A stretch of DNA of 64,000 bases, from assembly GCA_963971425.1 (NCBI GenBank), contig OZ020521.1, positions 622,501-686,500 of the forward strand, given 5' to 3'. This stretch comes from Bryoerythrophyllum caledonicum. Taxonomy: Eukaryota; Streptophyta; Bryopsida; Pottiales; Pottiaceae. The notes under the pieces are model-generated. The model searched no databases and was not told where the DNA came from. It saw only the letters and a program-made list of their open reading frames with translations. The translations under genes were made by a program, and so were the position numbers. Shown in pieces: positions 17,040 through 28,404 of this stretch (its first letter is position 1; every line of letters begins with the position of its first letter).

Positions 17040-19776
17040 GTGGTTCTAGAACAAGGATCCACACCTAGCAGCCAAACCCCCGTAAAAGGGCAACGTTTGG
17101 GGTTCTACCTGACATCAGCTCTAGAGGTGATTGATTATTTAGCAAGGTAGGGCGTAGCCTCAGTAGCATTGTTGCATGAAGTACAGTTGGTTCCCACATG
17201 GTGGGTGGAAGCTTAGACTGTAGAAGTAGAGGCCTTGTAACTAGTTGTATTTTCTTTATAAAAGCCTCGGCTAACCTATTCTGGGAATGCTCGTAGGGAA
17301 CTGAATATGTTAGTTCAATTCCTCAAGCTACATAGTAGTCTTCAAATGCATGGGATCTAAATTTTTGCGCATTGTCCATTCTGAAGAATCGAATGGAAAA
17401 ATCAGAGAAATGGTTTCTACACCTTAGGATCATAGCTAAGAGTTATGGGAACACCATATTCCTCCTGGTTAACAGAGATACTTCCGCGTGCCTCCCTGAA
17501 TCATCAACCAAGACTAGAAAGTATCGGAACTGACCTGATGGGGGATTGATCGGCCCACATACGTCTTCTTGGAGTCGGTGGAGTGCCGCAGGGAGCTCCA
17601 TTGGTAGCTTCTACTGGGAAGGGACGCCTAATCAACTTCCCCTGAATACAGGCGGTGCATTCGCCGATCTTCTCCACCTTGCTTGTGCACATGTTGTGCC
17701 CCATCAGCGTTGGCAGCATACGTCTAAACATCGTGGTACATGGATGGCCTAGGCGTCTATGCCATAGGTCTGCCTTGAGTGATGCTGTAAGGAACGGCGT
17801 TCCTTTTGCACCTTGGCTGCCATGAGCCTGTCTGCTCGGGCGGGTCTGCCTAGTTCATCATCATCTCGTTTCAAGACGTGGCTACTCCCCATTATTGGGA
17901 GTTCATATAGATCGTTGGCTCTCGCATGAGCGGTGGCAAGGATTTTCAGCCCTTGCCTGAGCTCTAACCTCTCTTCATCTTTCCCTACCGCGGTGGAGAT
18001 GTGGATGTCATTTGCGTGTATATCCCTGTAGTTGATCAGGCTAGGGGGGGCACTAGGGGCGTACATAGCCCTTTCACATTTGAGGGAGAATCCTCCAGGC
18101 AATATTATCGTTGCCCGGCCGTCTCGAAACCAAAAGTTTCAACTCCCGGCAATGGTGACTATGTCACACGATTGCTAGGGTTCATTTTGAGTTTTAAACT
18201 CAAAGAAATTCGGATCTTGGAGAATCGTATGAGTTGAGGCGCTGACAAGCAAGGCAATTTTAGCCTTGGTTGTCTGCCACTCATTCACAGTCATAAAGTT
18301 CTCCGGATCTAATTCTGTGAAGGATGGCGCATCAAGGGTGTGCGTTTCCCTCTTCTTGCCTTTCAGCTTCTAGAGTTCTTTATATAACTCTACGAAGTAT
18401 ATAGGGGTCCTACATTCTTTAGCGTATCCCTTACAACCACACTTATGACATGATCCCTTAGCGCTCTTCTTACTAGACGAGCTAGACTTGTTAGTTTTAG
18501 ATTTTTGTGTGTACCTCTGGAGACAAGGTGAGGATTTACCTTTGTCTCCCTTCTATCTGCGCTTAGATGCCTCCGCGTTGTGAGTTTCGTGTGGTTGTGT
18601 CTTGTCCTGTGCTGCGCCTTGCGACTCAGCATCATCGTGTTTGTTTGATCACGGTACTTCGGTTGTATGTATCTCTCTTGGTGGCGTGGACTCAGCATTC
18701 TTTAGTAGTAACTGTTGTTGTTTCTCGGCTAAGAGCAAATAAGACATCAACTGCAAGTGTTTTTCAAACTTCATGTTTCTATATTGTTGTGCAAGAATAG
18801 CGCAAGCAGGAGGAAAAGTTGAGAGGGTCTTATCGATCAATTCGGTGTCGTTGACCCTGTCGCCCTAGAGTTTGAGCCGCACGTTGATCCGATGAAGTTG
18901 GGCGTTGAACGACAAAAAATCTAGATGGTCCAGCACTCTCAAGTTTATCCTGTCGCTCCGTGCTTGGAGGAAAAAAATGGTGGACTCGTAGTAGAAGCGT
19001 GCCCAAAGTTGCTTCCACAACTCCACCGGTTTGTCCACTTAAATGTACTGCTACCGTAACGATAGGTCTAGTTGTCGGCGGAAGATCAGTATTTCTTGCC
19101 AGCAATAGGATGGTGGGAGGTCGATTGCGATATTGGGGTCGAGTGCTCTGTCCAGCTCCTCCGCGCACATGTATGCCTTGACATCATTGTACCACTCTAG
19201 GTGATTCGATCCATCGGGTTCTAGGAGGTCAAACAACAAAGGTTGTGTGCGCGTATCTCGTGAGCGTGTGTGTGAAGCCATAACTATCATGTCTGTATCT
19301 GTCAATGTGAGGATATTTGTCTACGTGCTACAGTGAGTTGACATGGTCCTGTCGTGATTGAACAGTGTCCTACTATCAAAAGTTGCAGCTGTGAACACTA
19401 AATGCATCAAAAATAAAATCGTGCGGCAGTCAACCAGAGATCCTGTAAAAGAAAAAAAATTGAGTGTGTATCTGACTGTGAGACGTTCGTGTAGAAACTG
19501 TTGGAGGTCAGACTTAGAGAGTAAAAAAAAATCACCTAGAAAGCTCGTGCTGATAACATGTTGAAGGATTAACTTAGCGCCCTTGAAGAGAGGGGTTTAG
19601 TTACAGGAGAGGAGTACATGCGCCCGATAAAGGGCCAGAATCCGTACTCCGGGGTAGAGCCGCCACTAGGCCTTAACTGTAGTTAGTTTAGTATTGATGT
19701 CAATATCACTAGTACTGACACGGTAGTTTACCTAACAGTAAACCCTGGAGTTAACTAATGGGCGTCTATCCCAACA
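17040..19776 (-). mobile_element. Broken Ty1/Copia retrotransposon fossil
   Basis: Read on the minus strand it begins with an LTR-like segment (19776-19559) and a primer-site-like ATGTTATCAGCACGAG just inside it. A Copia gag region with a CCHC-like knuckle follows (about 19300-18390). Then come the GAG-pre-integrase part (near 17720-17650) and integrase-core remnants extending to about 17060. No reverse transcriptase or second LTR was found, so the 3' half is missing. It is broken by many interruptions and looks old. Family assignment rests on the order gag, integrase and the integrase motifs. Confidence 0.75.
19559..19776 (-). repeat. LTR of the Copia fossil
   Basis: About 218 bp with TGTTG and CAACA at its two ends, lying immediately outside the primer-site-like sequence at about 19543-19558. 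Short LTRs of this size are usual for Copia elements. The matching LTR was not found in the window. Confidence 0.6.
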
Positions 19777-20171
19777 TTGTGGTTTAGAGTTTAAAGTTTT
19801 TTCTTTTTCTTTAAAGTTTTTTATATTCTATAATGAAGTTTTGTTCACAATGGCCGAGAATTTAAGGGGTTTATAAGCATTGTGTATCATCAAAGAATGG
19901 ATTTCGATTTTCATTTTATGAAGAGAGATACTTTGTTTTTAGAATTTCAAAGATGGAGTTCTATTGCAAAATGATTTTTTTTTATGAAAAGGTTGCTTTT
20001 ATTTATTCTAATTTGATCTTACTCTATGTAAAATTTAAGGGGGTAGAGGAAGGAGATTCATTTTGTACATTGTTGAAGTTATCTTTGATAGGTTATTCAA
20101 ATTTACATATGCCACTTTTCTATAGGAATTTGGAAAATAGCGGAGGTTGTCAAGAAAAAAGATCCACTACC

Positions 20172-20824
20172 ATGGCGGACTCACTAGGATGTTCTGTACA
20201 TGGAAAAGATGACTATATCTACTTGGGAGAGAATTCTCCATGCTTTGAAGAAGACACTTTGCATCAACAACATGTGCAACCACTTGTGTCTCTTCTTTCA
20301 AGCCTGGATGGTGTTGTACCACTTATCCCTACTATCCGCATACGTTGTAGTTGTGATGAAAAAGTGCAAGCATTAAGAGCTAAAGTGCAAGTCCCCATTG
20401 AAGGAGCATTTGACAGGAATGATTTAATATGGGAACCCGTGTTGAATAGCGGGGAGGATAGAAGAGAAATTCATTTGAAGCTGTTATACCTTGGGACAGG
20501 TTATGTTGTAGAGGATGAGAGTACAAATCGCAACTTTCCATGCACATTCCTTGAACATGTTCTAAAATGTGTACAAAAACTTGGACAAGCTAAAAACCCT
20601 CAAGAATCCACTGCAGTACAGAAGATCAGGTGATTATTATTTTATTCATTCTTGTCGCAATTCATTTGAACTTAGATACCTTTGTTGTCTCCATATGTTT
20701 GATTTGTCCAAAGTATCATGAATTCAATTCATACTTTCACTTACTTGATTTTTGGAAATTATATAGGTTCCACTGTGAATTTGGACCTGAAGACAATACA
20801 GTATACTCAGAAGATGAAGGGTGA
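20172..20824 (+). CDS. Unknown spliced gene, two exons (20172-20629, 20767-20824)
   Basis: I do not recognise this protein. Exon 1 starts at ATG 20172 (ACCATGG, good context); the frame is open further upstream to 19953, but that part is AT-rich and unlikely to be coding. A donor AG|GTGATT follows 20629 and an acceptor ATATAG precedes 20767. Joining them keeps the frame and gives about 171 residues ending SEDEG. The protein has RIRCSCDEKVQALRAKVQVP, a hydrophobic LLYLGTGYVV and an acidic C-terminus. Just after the stop, in another frame, lies a Lys/Ala-rich stretch (20824-21090, VVKRVVKQGAKVAKNATKTA). It could be an alternative C-terminal exon or a frameshifted continuation. No homologous neighbour helps to place it. 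Confidence 0.45.
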
Positions 20825-21253
20825 CTTTTGAGTATTGTCCTTTGAAGACTGAACACTTTAAGAAGAAATTATCTACAAATCAAAAAAATGTAGTAAAGAG
20901 AGTGGTCAAGCAGGGTGCAAAGGTGGCAAAGAATGCAACTAAGACTGCAAAGGCTACAGAGAATATCATTTCCAAAGTAGCAATTGAAATTGAAGTGGCC
21001 CCTATTGTACCTCCATCTTCACCAAAGCCATCTACAAGGAAACATAGAGCTTCAACTTTGCAAGCGGATAAGTCGTGGAAGGAAGGTTGACTGTCAATTT
21101 TATGCCAAACTATAGAATATGTAATTGGTTTTTGCGTTAACATACGGTTTAGAAATGGTTAAATTCGGCAGTTAGCATGGTAGTTTTGTAGTTCAATAGT
21201 GAGATGGAAAAGTTACATGGAAAAGTTAGTTAATAGGTGAAGAAGCATGTGAC

Positions 21254-24061
21254 TGTTGGAATCTGGTAGTTAGAATCTCAATTTTGGTAAAAAGTTTGAG
21301 GAAGATGGATTCGAGGCCAGACTGTGATAGTCGTTAGCCGGGGTAAGCTTGGTGCTACCTCTTGTTTTTCTGGATTTTGCTATATCTTTGTATAGGATTG
21401 TAATTAATATGAAGTATTAATAAAATTGGAGTTAAAGAAGTGTGATTGTGTGATTGATAGTGAATTTTATGAACATTGTATGAGAATTGTGGAGATAGAA
21501 AAGTTAGATAATTAAATGATGTACGTGAAGAGACTATAATCTCTGTGGCAGAATTGGTTGTTGAATGGGATTAAGAAAGCGAATTGCTAATAATTGAATA
21601 TAATATACTGTGAGTACAGTGAAGAAGAGAGAAATTGACATCATTATGAGATTATGATGGATGGATAATTGGAGATTGTTTAGGTATGGAGTGATGCAAG
21701 AGATTAATTGAGTGATTGTAATTGTTAAGTGAAGTTAGTAAGCAGGTGTATAATCAATTGTGACAATAGCAAAGCTTATTCATATTATCAGTCTTTTCCC
21801 GCGAACGAATCCACCTATACTGATTTGGTGCTTTGGGTTATTTCCAATCCGACCAAAACAAAGACTACATTTTGGCGCCGCTACCGGAGATTGACATTAA
21901 GATGAAATGTTAAGAATTGATTAAAGAAAATTAAAATTAAAACAAAAATAAAAATAAAAATATATTACAAGAACCGATCGTCGGTTATAATTTTATAGAG
22001 TGTAAATTGATGCGTCATAGATTATGCAGGGACGAGATGAAAGATTATGAGTAGTGATAATGAAGATAATTTACAAAGAAGGAATCGTCAGATCAAAGAA
22101 AGATACGAGAGATTGTGCTCAAGGAATTCTTTACGGAAACAACAGGAAAGAACTCAAAGAGAAAAATTTAAGGAATTGACATCATTTTTGTATTCAAGAA
22201 GTGGACATAATGTAAGTCCTGAAGGATTGGAAACAAGTGATAGTTCTTCAGACGAAGGTTTAAATAAAACCAGAGTCAAAGAAAGAAGGTGACTTCGAAT
22301 AGATATTGAAAGGAAATTAATAATTCAACCAATGGCTGAGGCAGCGCCTGCAGTATCAATTGCGGTTGCAATAGGTGCAGTAGGAGATCGTACCACAAGT
22401 GTTGCGTCATTACCAACATTTAGTGGATGGCCAGGTTCGGATCCAGATCATCATTTGTCTCAATTTTTAACAGCGGGTGTAGCCAATAATGGAAGAACTG
22501 AAGATATATGACTGAGATGGTTTCTAGCCACGTTAAAAGACACAACATTTGAATGGTATATTCGTCAAACCGTAGGTCAATTTTCAAATTGGGAAGCTTT
22601 GAAAAACGCTTTTCTAACACATTTTAGGCCAATTGGTTCTGGAAATCAGCTTCGAGAAAGTTTGATGACAAGCATGATGTTCTTAGGCAAACCAGTGCAG
22701 TCACATAATGGTAGAGTTGCAAATATACTTCACAAATGGCCAAATAATCAAATGCCTGAATCATTTATATTGTCAATAATACTAAATGGTTTAAATCTAC
22801 ATAAATTAAAAATGTTTGTAAAGGAGGCTCTACGAGTTAGAGTAAGAGCATCTTTAGAACGTGCGAAGATATGGGAAGAATGCCATAACGATCAATTGTT
22901 GACTGTAGGCACCACGATGATTCCCAATTCTATAAATCCGCAAGTGCCCAGAGGAAATATGTTAATGGGAAGTTATCCATAAGCTGTAAATGCAGCTCAA
23001 AGAGGCGCTAATTTACAAGGAGTAATCAATGTGACACTGTTGCAATCAGTACCTTCCACAGCAGTGTTACCGTATACTTCAGCATTGACTTATCCCCAAC
23101 ACGAATTACCAACGTCCTCTGCTAGAACAAATTCGAATGGGCGGCTGTTATTGAACCTTACGAAGAAACTGGAGGATTGGCGGTTAACATGGCCAAAGAT
23201 AAAGAAAAACGACAGAAGCCGTCTAATTCGAGACCCAATGTATGGTGTAATAACTGTAAAGGGCAAGGTCATTTCGATACGGAATGTCCGTCACCACGAC
23301 AAACAGGAGTACAATGCAAGTGTTGCGGCTGAAAATATCCTACCGCTAAATGTTGGTATTTACAAGGTCAACGACCGTTTGGTACTCAGACAATGATTCA
23401 ACCAACTCAATGGAATGTTAATCAAGTGCAAACCGGAAATATGGGTGGCTGGGAAGGCAATAGTTTCAATCGACAAAATAGAGGTGGTGGAAATTTTCAA
23501 AACTCTAATTTTAATCAAAATTATGGGACCAATATGCCAAATTGTGGTAATAATCAACAAGGGAATTTCCAAGCTATGCCAAATCAACAGCCCAATACAA
23601 CATTTATCGCGACTGGTCAACTAGGATCCTGAACTGAAGCCACATGGAATCAACCTAGTCGATATATACCCGTTGAGACTCCCAATTTACCAAATGGTCA
23701 ACGACGGAAGCCAGTTCAATGTTTTCGATGTCGGCAATTAGGTCATTACGCAAGTGAATGTCCAAATCCAAAATTTGTGGAAGATTATGCTCCAGTTAGC
23801 GGGAATTGTAAGCAGTCCGATCACCAATATTACCAATGTAATGCTCGATTTAATCCCAATAACCGAGATCAGCAGGTGCCATCTACACTGCAAATTGTAG
23901 AAGAGAATCCCAAGACTAACCAAGAATCACCAGTGCATCAAGTGGAAGTGGTTCAAGCTGTACTTACAAGGAATGAGCAGAAAAATAACGAACCAAGTCC
24001 AATATTGGAAAACCCAATAAATGAAGAGCAACCAGTACCGATCAACGACGAGACCGTGTGA
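21254..24061 (+). mobile_element. Broken Ty3/gypsy-type retroelement fossil (LTR and gag region)
   Basis: A TG...CA segment (about 21254-21869) that could be an LTR is followed four bases on by TGGCGCCGCTACCGG (21873-21887), similar to Asp-tRNA primer sites. A gag region follows (about 22047-24061) with a capsid-like block near 22540-22900 and CCHC knuckles near 23245 and 23725. The Gag frame is interrupted several times and no pol is seen. The element ends where the inverted heptamer repeat begins at 24081. Old and not functional. Confidence 0.65.
21873..21890 (+). promoter_or_regulatory. Primer-binding site of the Ty3 fossil
   Basis: TGGCGCCGCTACCGGAGA differs at about three positions from the complement of the 3' end of plant tRNA-Asp and follows a CA-ending LTR-like segment by a few bases. 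Confidence 0.6.
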
Positions 24062-24080
24062 GCAATTGAAGAGCGTTTGT

Positions 24081-24103
24081 GGTGAGCGGTGAGCGGTGAG
24101 CGG
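24081..24103 (+). repeat. Left inverted copy of the GTGAGCG heptamer repeat
   Basis: Three tandem heptamers (GTGAGCGGTGAGCGGTGAG, then CGG) lie directly after the end of the gag fossil. The exact complement of the 19-mer lies at about 30632-30650, 6.5 kb away in inverted orientation. Confidence 0.85.
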
Positions 24104-25888
24104 AAATAAAGACCTAAAATAAGCAAACTTCAAAAAAAATATCAATTATTTTCTAAATTTGAATTTAAAATACTATAATTTCCAATTTATACTATCTAAA
24201 ATTGGAAAAATATGAACCTATTATCGTGGAACATTTTACTCATTCACCCTTCTAACAAATGTAAATGAACTGTGAATCATTGGAATTTCAAAGTTAAACT
24301 ATAAAATTTGGAAAAATAGGGGTTCTATCAGTGTGGAACATGTTACAAATTTCACTTTTTTCACATGCAAATGATAACCTTTTTATCTATGGATGACTCT
24401 GTTGGATGATAAATTGAAGTAGAGTTGTGAAAGTTGAAACAAATGGAATGGAAGACATATATACAACGTCACATTTGTCAAGTGGCATGAACATTGAATC
24501 TATAGATATATGATTAAAGAAAAATATGCAAACATGATATGCGGTGTCATAGTTTGCAGAGTCAGTATTCCTCCGGAATGCACTCAATCGTCACTAAGTA
24601 CTTCCAAAGTAAACCGCTCCGTTTTCGTTCCCACAGAGATCTATTTATCCTTTCAAATCATCCCAAAAAAAAAGCGACTAGTCTAATCATCGCCTAGGTT
24701 AGTTTATCTATTCAGTAATAGTTCCGGATCCTTCCGGATTCCGAAACCCAAGCAAAACTTTCCGAAACTAGTTTCCGGAAGGTATATACCGTTGTTCCTG
24801 GAAATGGTTTCCGGAAACCAAGAGGGTAGTTTGATTTACCTATGTTCCTCCTCAGAGCGGCTTCCGGAAGGTTTAAACGAGTGACCGGAAGGCCACTGAT
24901 CCTATTTTGTGTAAGTGGCCGGATTCCCCACTGCCTTGTGACTTAAAGTGGCTGGACACCCACTGCCCCGGAGTTTATAGTGACCGGACAATCACTTTCC
25001 CCCTAATCTACTAACCGGTGATATGGTGTTGCTTCTAGCCGTAACTCTCACGACATTCGGAAGGCCTTCCGGATGCGGTCACACAAAGGTACATCCCGAC
25101 TACAACGACGTTCCGGTAGCACTTTCGTAGCCCTAAAAAGATAGTGATGTAGTTTCACTGAGGAGGACTCCTTCTAGACTCACATAGCAGGTTTTTCCTA
25201 TCGTGGGGGTAAACTCCGGTTTTGGACCGGAATCTGGGTTCACACGGACTATTCCGTGCCCTAGAGACTACCAGGAACACCTCTGCAATAGATCCCCTCC
25301 CCTCCTGGTTCTTCCGGATTTCTGAAGGTGACCAGGAACACCTCTGCAACCTCCTCCAAATTTCCGGACATTCCCCTGCTGAAGACCCAAGCTGGTTCAC
25401 TCCTTAGCTTAACAAAACAGCCTTCTCTTCGAAGAAACTTGCACAAATATGTACTACAGTAACGGACCTTGAACCTCTCACGTAAAATAACTCTCTTCAC
25501 AAGTACTAGGTAGCAAATCCAGTGGAAGTTTTGAAAACATATTCAACGCGAAGGAAGAGAAACAAGGCGATGAGTTTTCCAAAACCCATCTACTAAGTAC
25601 TTAGAACCATTCCTAATTTAAGGCTTATCCTATCTACGAGAAATCCGGGGGATCTTATCCCTAAAGTTAAGGATCTTATCCCGAAAAATCCGGAAAAGTG
25701 AATCTCAGATCCTATTTTCCTGGGTCCGGATTCCGGACATCCAAAAAGTACGCAAAGTTCCGGTAGTGTTCCAAGTTTCCGGAAGACTTAGTTTCCGGAT
25801 TAAGTAGCCGGGTGCAACCCTGGGCCCCATCGTTAATCGCTACCTAATTCCAATCCCTAAGCTGCTACTACGCCTAAATTTAACCTAT

Positions 25889-26163
25889 CTAAGGGGGTGA
25901 TCCAACGTTCTTGAACCTAGGACTGGTATGCCTCGTAGAGGCTTCTACCTTGGCCTTGCCGGCCCTCCTCCGCTGGGATGTAGAAGCTGCCAGAAGGTCT
26001 TGTGATCCGGCTCCGGAAGTTGGAGGCTGTGATGCTGCCGGTGGAGGGGGCTCGGAGGTGGAATCCACCACAATAGTCTCCGGAGCTTCAGCAAAGCCTT
26101 GGAATTCGGCTCCCGGATTAGGAAGATCCGTCGCCAAACGCCTAGCGAGTGGTGGAGTGGACT
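25889..26163 (-). CDS. Possible second exon of the coiled-coil gene
   Basis: An open stretch with protein-like composition (PPPPAASQPPTSGAG, then SQRRRAGKAKVEAST) runs from about 26163 to 25889. A GGAAG acceptor at its start would join in phase with the donor at 26230, giving an intron of only about 68 bp. A better pyrimidine-tract acceptor (CTCATCAG) lies 9 bp upstream but gives a different frame. The exon structure is unresolved. Confidence 0.3.
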
Positions 26164-26230
26164 TCCGGCGGCCTGATGAGGGAGGAGTAGGTGCAGGCCG
26201 GATGGGAGAAGGGGTTTCGCCCTAACTTAC

Positions 26231-27877
26231 CTCCGGTAGTAACTTCGTCCAGTGCCTTCCAGTACTGGGGTTCGGGTTGCCGGGAGGACTGCAGGTCATG
26301 GGTGCAACAGGCTCCGACGGAGTCGGGGTCTCCGTCTGCTTCCGGGAAGCCTCCGGGTGTACGCTTGAAGGTCCGGGTTTGTCCGGAGACGTCCGGATTC
26401 GGACCGGAACTGCGATGTCCTCCGGTGCTTGGGTGCTCCGATTCTCCGGTCCCAGGGTGGGCAGGTTGGCCACCAGTTCCTGCATCCGACTCCATGTCTT
26501 CTCCATCTTCTTGCCGTGGTCGTGGAAGAACCGTATGATCTCGATCCGGTTGAGTTTGCCCTCCTTCTCCAATTGATCTGTGAAGAAAAGACTCCGGTTG
26601 ACAGTGTCAACCGGAAAAGCTAATGCTGCGCATACCTCTGTCGAGGCCTGTGCGGCAGCGTCTGCTCGATCTTCAGCTTCCTTCAGCTTCTTCCTGGATG
26701 CTGTCAACGCCGTAAACGTCTCATCGCATGTGGCTACAAACTTGTCTCGACTCCGGATGATAGCAGCCTGTTGGATCTCCAAGGCTTGGAGTCGGAGCGT
26801 GTTCTTCTGTAGGTCTTGGATCGCTGTCGATATCTCCACGACCCTCTCCACCTCCAGCTCCCAACAAATGTTGTCCAGGACTTCTCTTAATCGTGCCTCG
26901 GATTGGCACACGATCGCCGCGCGCCAACCTGCATGTTGAATGAGCTCCAGCAGGTCGGGCCCGTCGAGTCCAACCAGGTGCGGGGGCTCCGCCGGAGGAA
27001 TGCGACCTTCACGTGGAGCTGGCCTGGGGTCTTGCGGAGGTTGCTCACCCGTTGGCTGAATCGATGTAGATGGTCCCCGTGTCGACTCCCGCGGTACAAA
27101 TCTGCTCTTCTTCCGGTTTTGGGGAACAGCCTCGGGCAAGGAAGTCTTCGCGTCCTCCACAACCTCGGTGTCCTCTCCTGGTTTCGGCCCGCTATAGTTC
27201 TGGATCTCCAGCAGCAGCTCGTATGCATCTTGCTCGTCCGGGGTAAGCACATCGTGTTGCGCGTAGAGGTGAGTGAGGTACGAGGGAAGAGGGGTGCCGG
27301 CCCTCTTCGACTTCTGGAGCCCTCTCACCATCCGGTTGATCATCTCGCTCATAAGCGAGGCCCAATCTACACTAAATTTCTCCCTCATCGAACCTAATAT
27401 GGTGGTGGCCCATTTAGACACCACCCGTTTAGGTTTCTCCGGGTGAAAGATCAGGTTCAAGAATCTTACCACAATTTGCGCATCTTGATGCCGGAGGTCG
27501 TCGGTACTGTAGCCTTCCTTGGGGTCGGCTTGCTTCGTGAACTCGTCCCCGAGGATGTCGTCGTTCCGCTCCGCTGTCTTGACAGTTCCGCTACTGAAAG
27601 AGTAGGTACGCTGCCACTCCGGAAAACCCCATGTCTCGGGGTGAGCTCGTATGGTGCCGTCGTACTGGTTGTCCGGTGCACCAAGTAACTCCACCACCAG
27701 CTTTGCCTCCTTCGCACCCCTTGCAACGTCGAGAAGCCCTCGGCAGCCCATGTTGGTGAGGTAGTGTTCGAGGACGGCCTTCTCCTCCGGGTCTGTCGGT
27801 ATGATCGGGACTACCCGTTGAACCGCCGGTTGCGTCGTCGTACCACGAGTAGTCTGGGAAGGTTCTCCTTCCGCCAT
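26231..27877 (-). CDS. Unknown coiled-coil protein, first exon (549 codons)
   Basis: Not recognised. The frame starts at ATG 27877 (CAGAAATGGCGG). Residues 1-260 look globular, with a helical block (FLNLIFHPEKPKRVVSKWAT, then SYLTHLYAQHDVLTPDEQ) reminiscent of plant transposon-associated mobile-domain or gag-like proteins. Residues 270-330 are Pro-rich, about 370-480 are coiled coil, and the end is Pro/Ser/Thr-rich. Two codons before the stop a textbook donor GAG|GTAAGT (plus-strand 26225-26230) suggests splicing. A Pro/Ala-rich downstream frame (about 26163-25889) could be the next exon. No RT, integrase or transposase follows. It lies inside the TTCCGGA-rich block and is probably the protein of a non-standard mobile element; that is inference. 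Confidence 0.5.
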
Positions 27878-28333
27878 TTCTGCAGAGATTTCTCACAGTC
27901 TCTTCGGTACCACCTGCACGCACTGACCTACCACACACTCTCTCTACTGGAAACACTTCCGTTCTAGGGAAATCAAGAAGGCAAGACGCAAGAGCAAAGG
28001 GAAAAGAGTAAGCCAAGAAATGTGGGGCGTCAGACCTAACTTCTTGCTTTAATACTCTCGGTGGTGTACGGATGGCCGTTACGGTCATAATAGCGGTTCC
28101 GGCTCCTAAGCAACATCGGATCCGGATTCCTTCCGGCTCCGGTTTACTTCCGGTTCCAGATGCTTTCGACAAATTCCGGATGCTGTGTTCTCTCCGGTTC
28201 CGGATCCCTTGGATTTATGGTAATTCCTAAACGGTTTTAAGGATCTTTGGTACCCCTAGGTTGTCTTATTTCTTATTTATCTATTCTATAGTTCAAACTT
28301 ATGATTCTAACATTCTAACACTAAATTTTTTTT

Positions 28334-28401
28334 GTTTTTGCCGGATTTTTAGGTTAACTTCCGGAACCTTGTGGGAACGGATTCCCACATGCGGCAAAAA
28401 C
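28334..28401. repeat. Nested hairpins at the edge of the TTCCGGA block
   Basis: GTTTTTGCCG (28334-28343) and CGGCAAAAAC (28392-28401) form a perfect 10-bp outer stem. Inside it GTGGGAA-CGGA-TTCCCAC (28371-28388) is a perfect 7-bp hairpin. The sequence after the inner hairpin reaches CTAA at 28401-28404, which faintly recalls a Helitron 3' end, but the next base is A, not T. Confidence 0.6.
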
Positions 28402-28404
28402 TAA

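Larger units (their letters stand above)
24720..28380. other. TTCCGGA-rich segment with unusual composition
   Basis: The words TTCCGGA, CCGGAA and CCGGA recur dozens of times on both sides of, and inside, the 551-codon gene, and stop abruptly near 24720 and 28380. The flanking DNA lacks them. This delimits a block of distinct origin, probably an inserted element. A 19-bp direct repeat, ACCAGGAACACCTCTGCAA, occurs at about 25269 and again near 25330 inside it. Confidence 0.6.

Noticed and set aside
28371-28404. Helitron 3' end
   Set aside because: The hairpin and CTAA are there, but the following base is A, no TC-type 5' end was found and no Rep/helicase is present; kept only as a hairpin.
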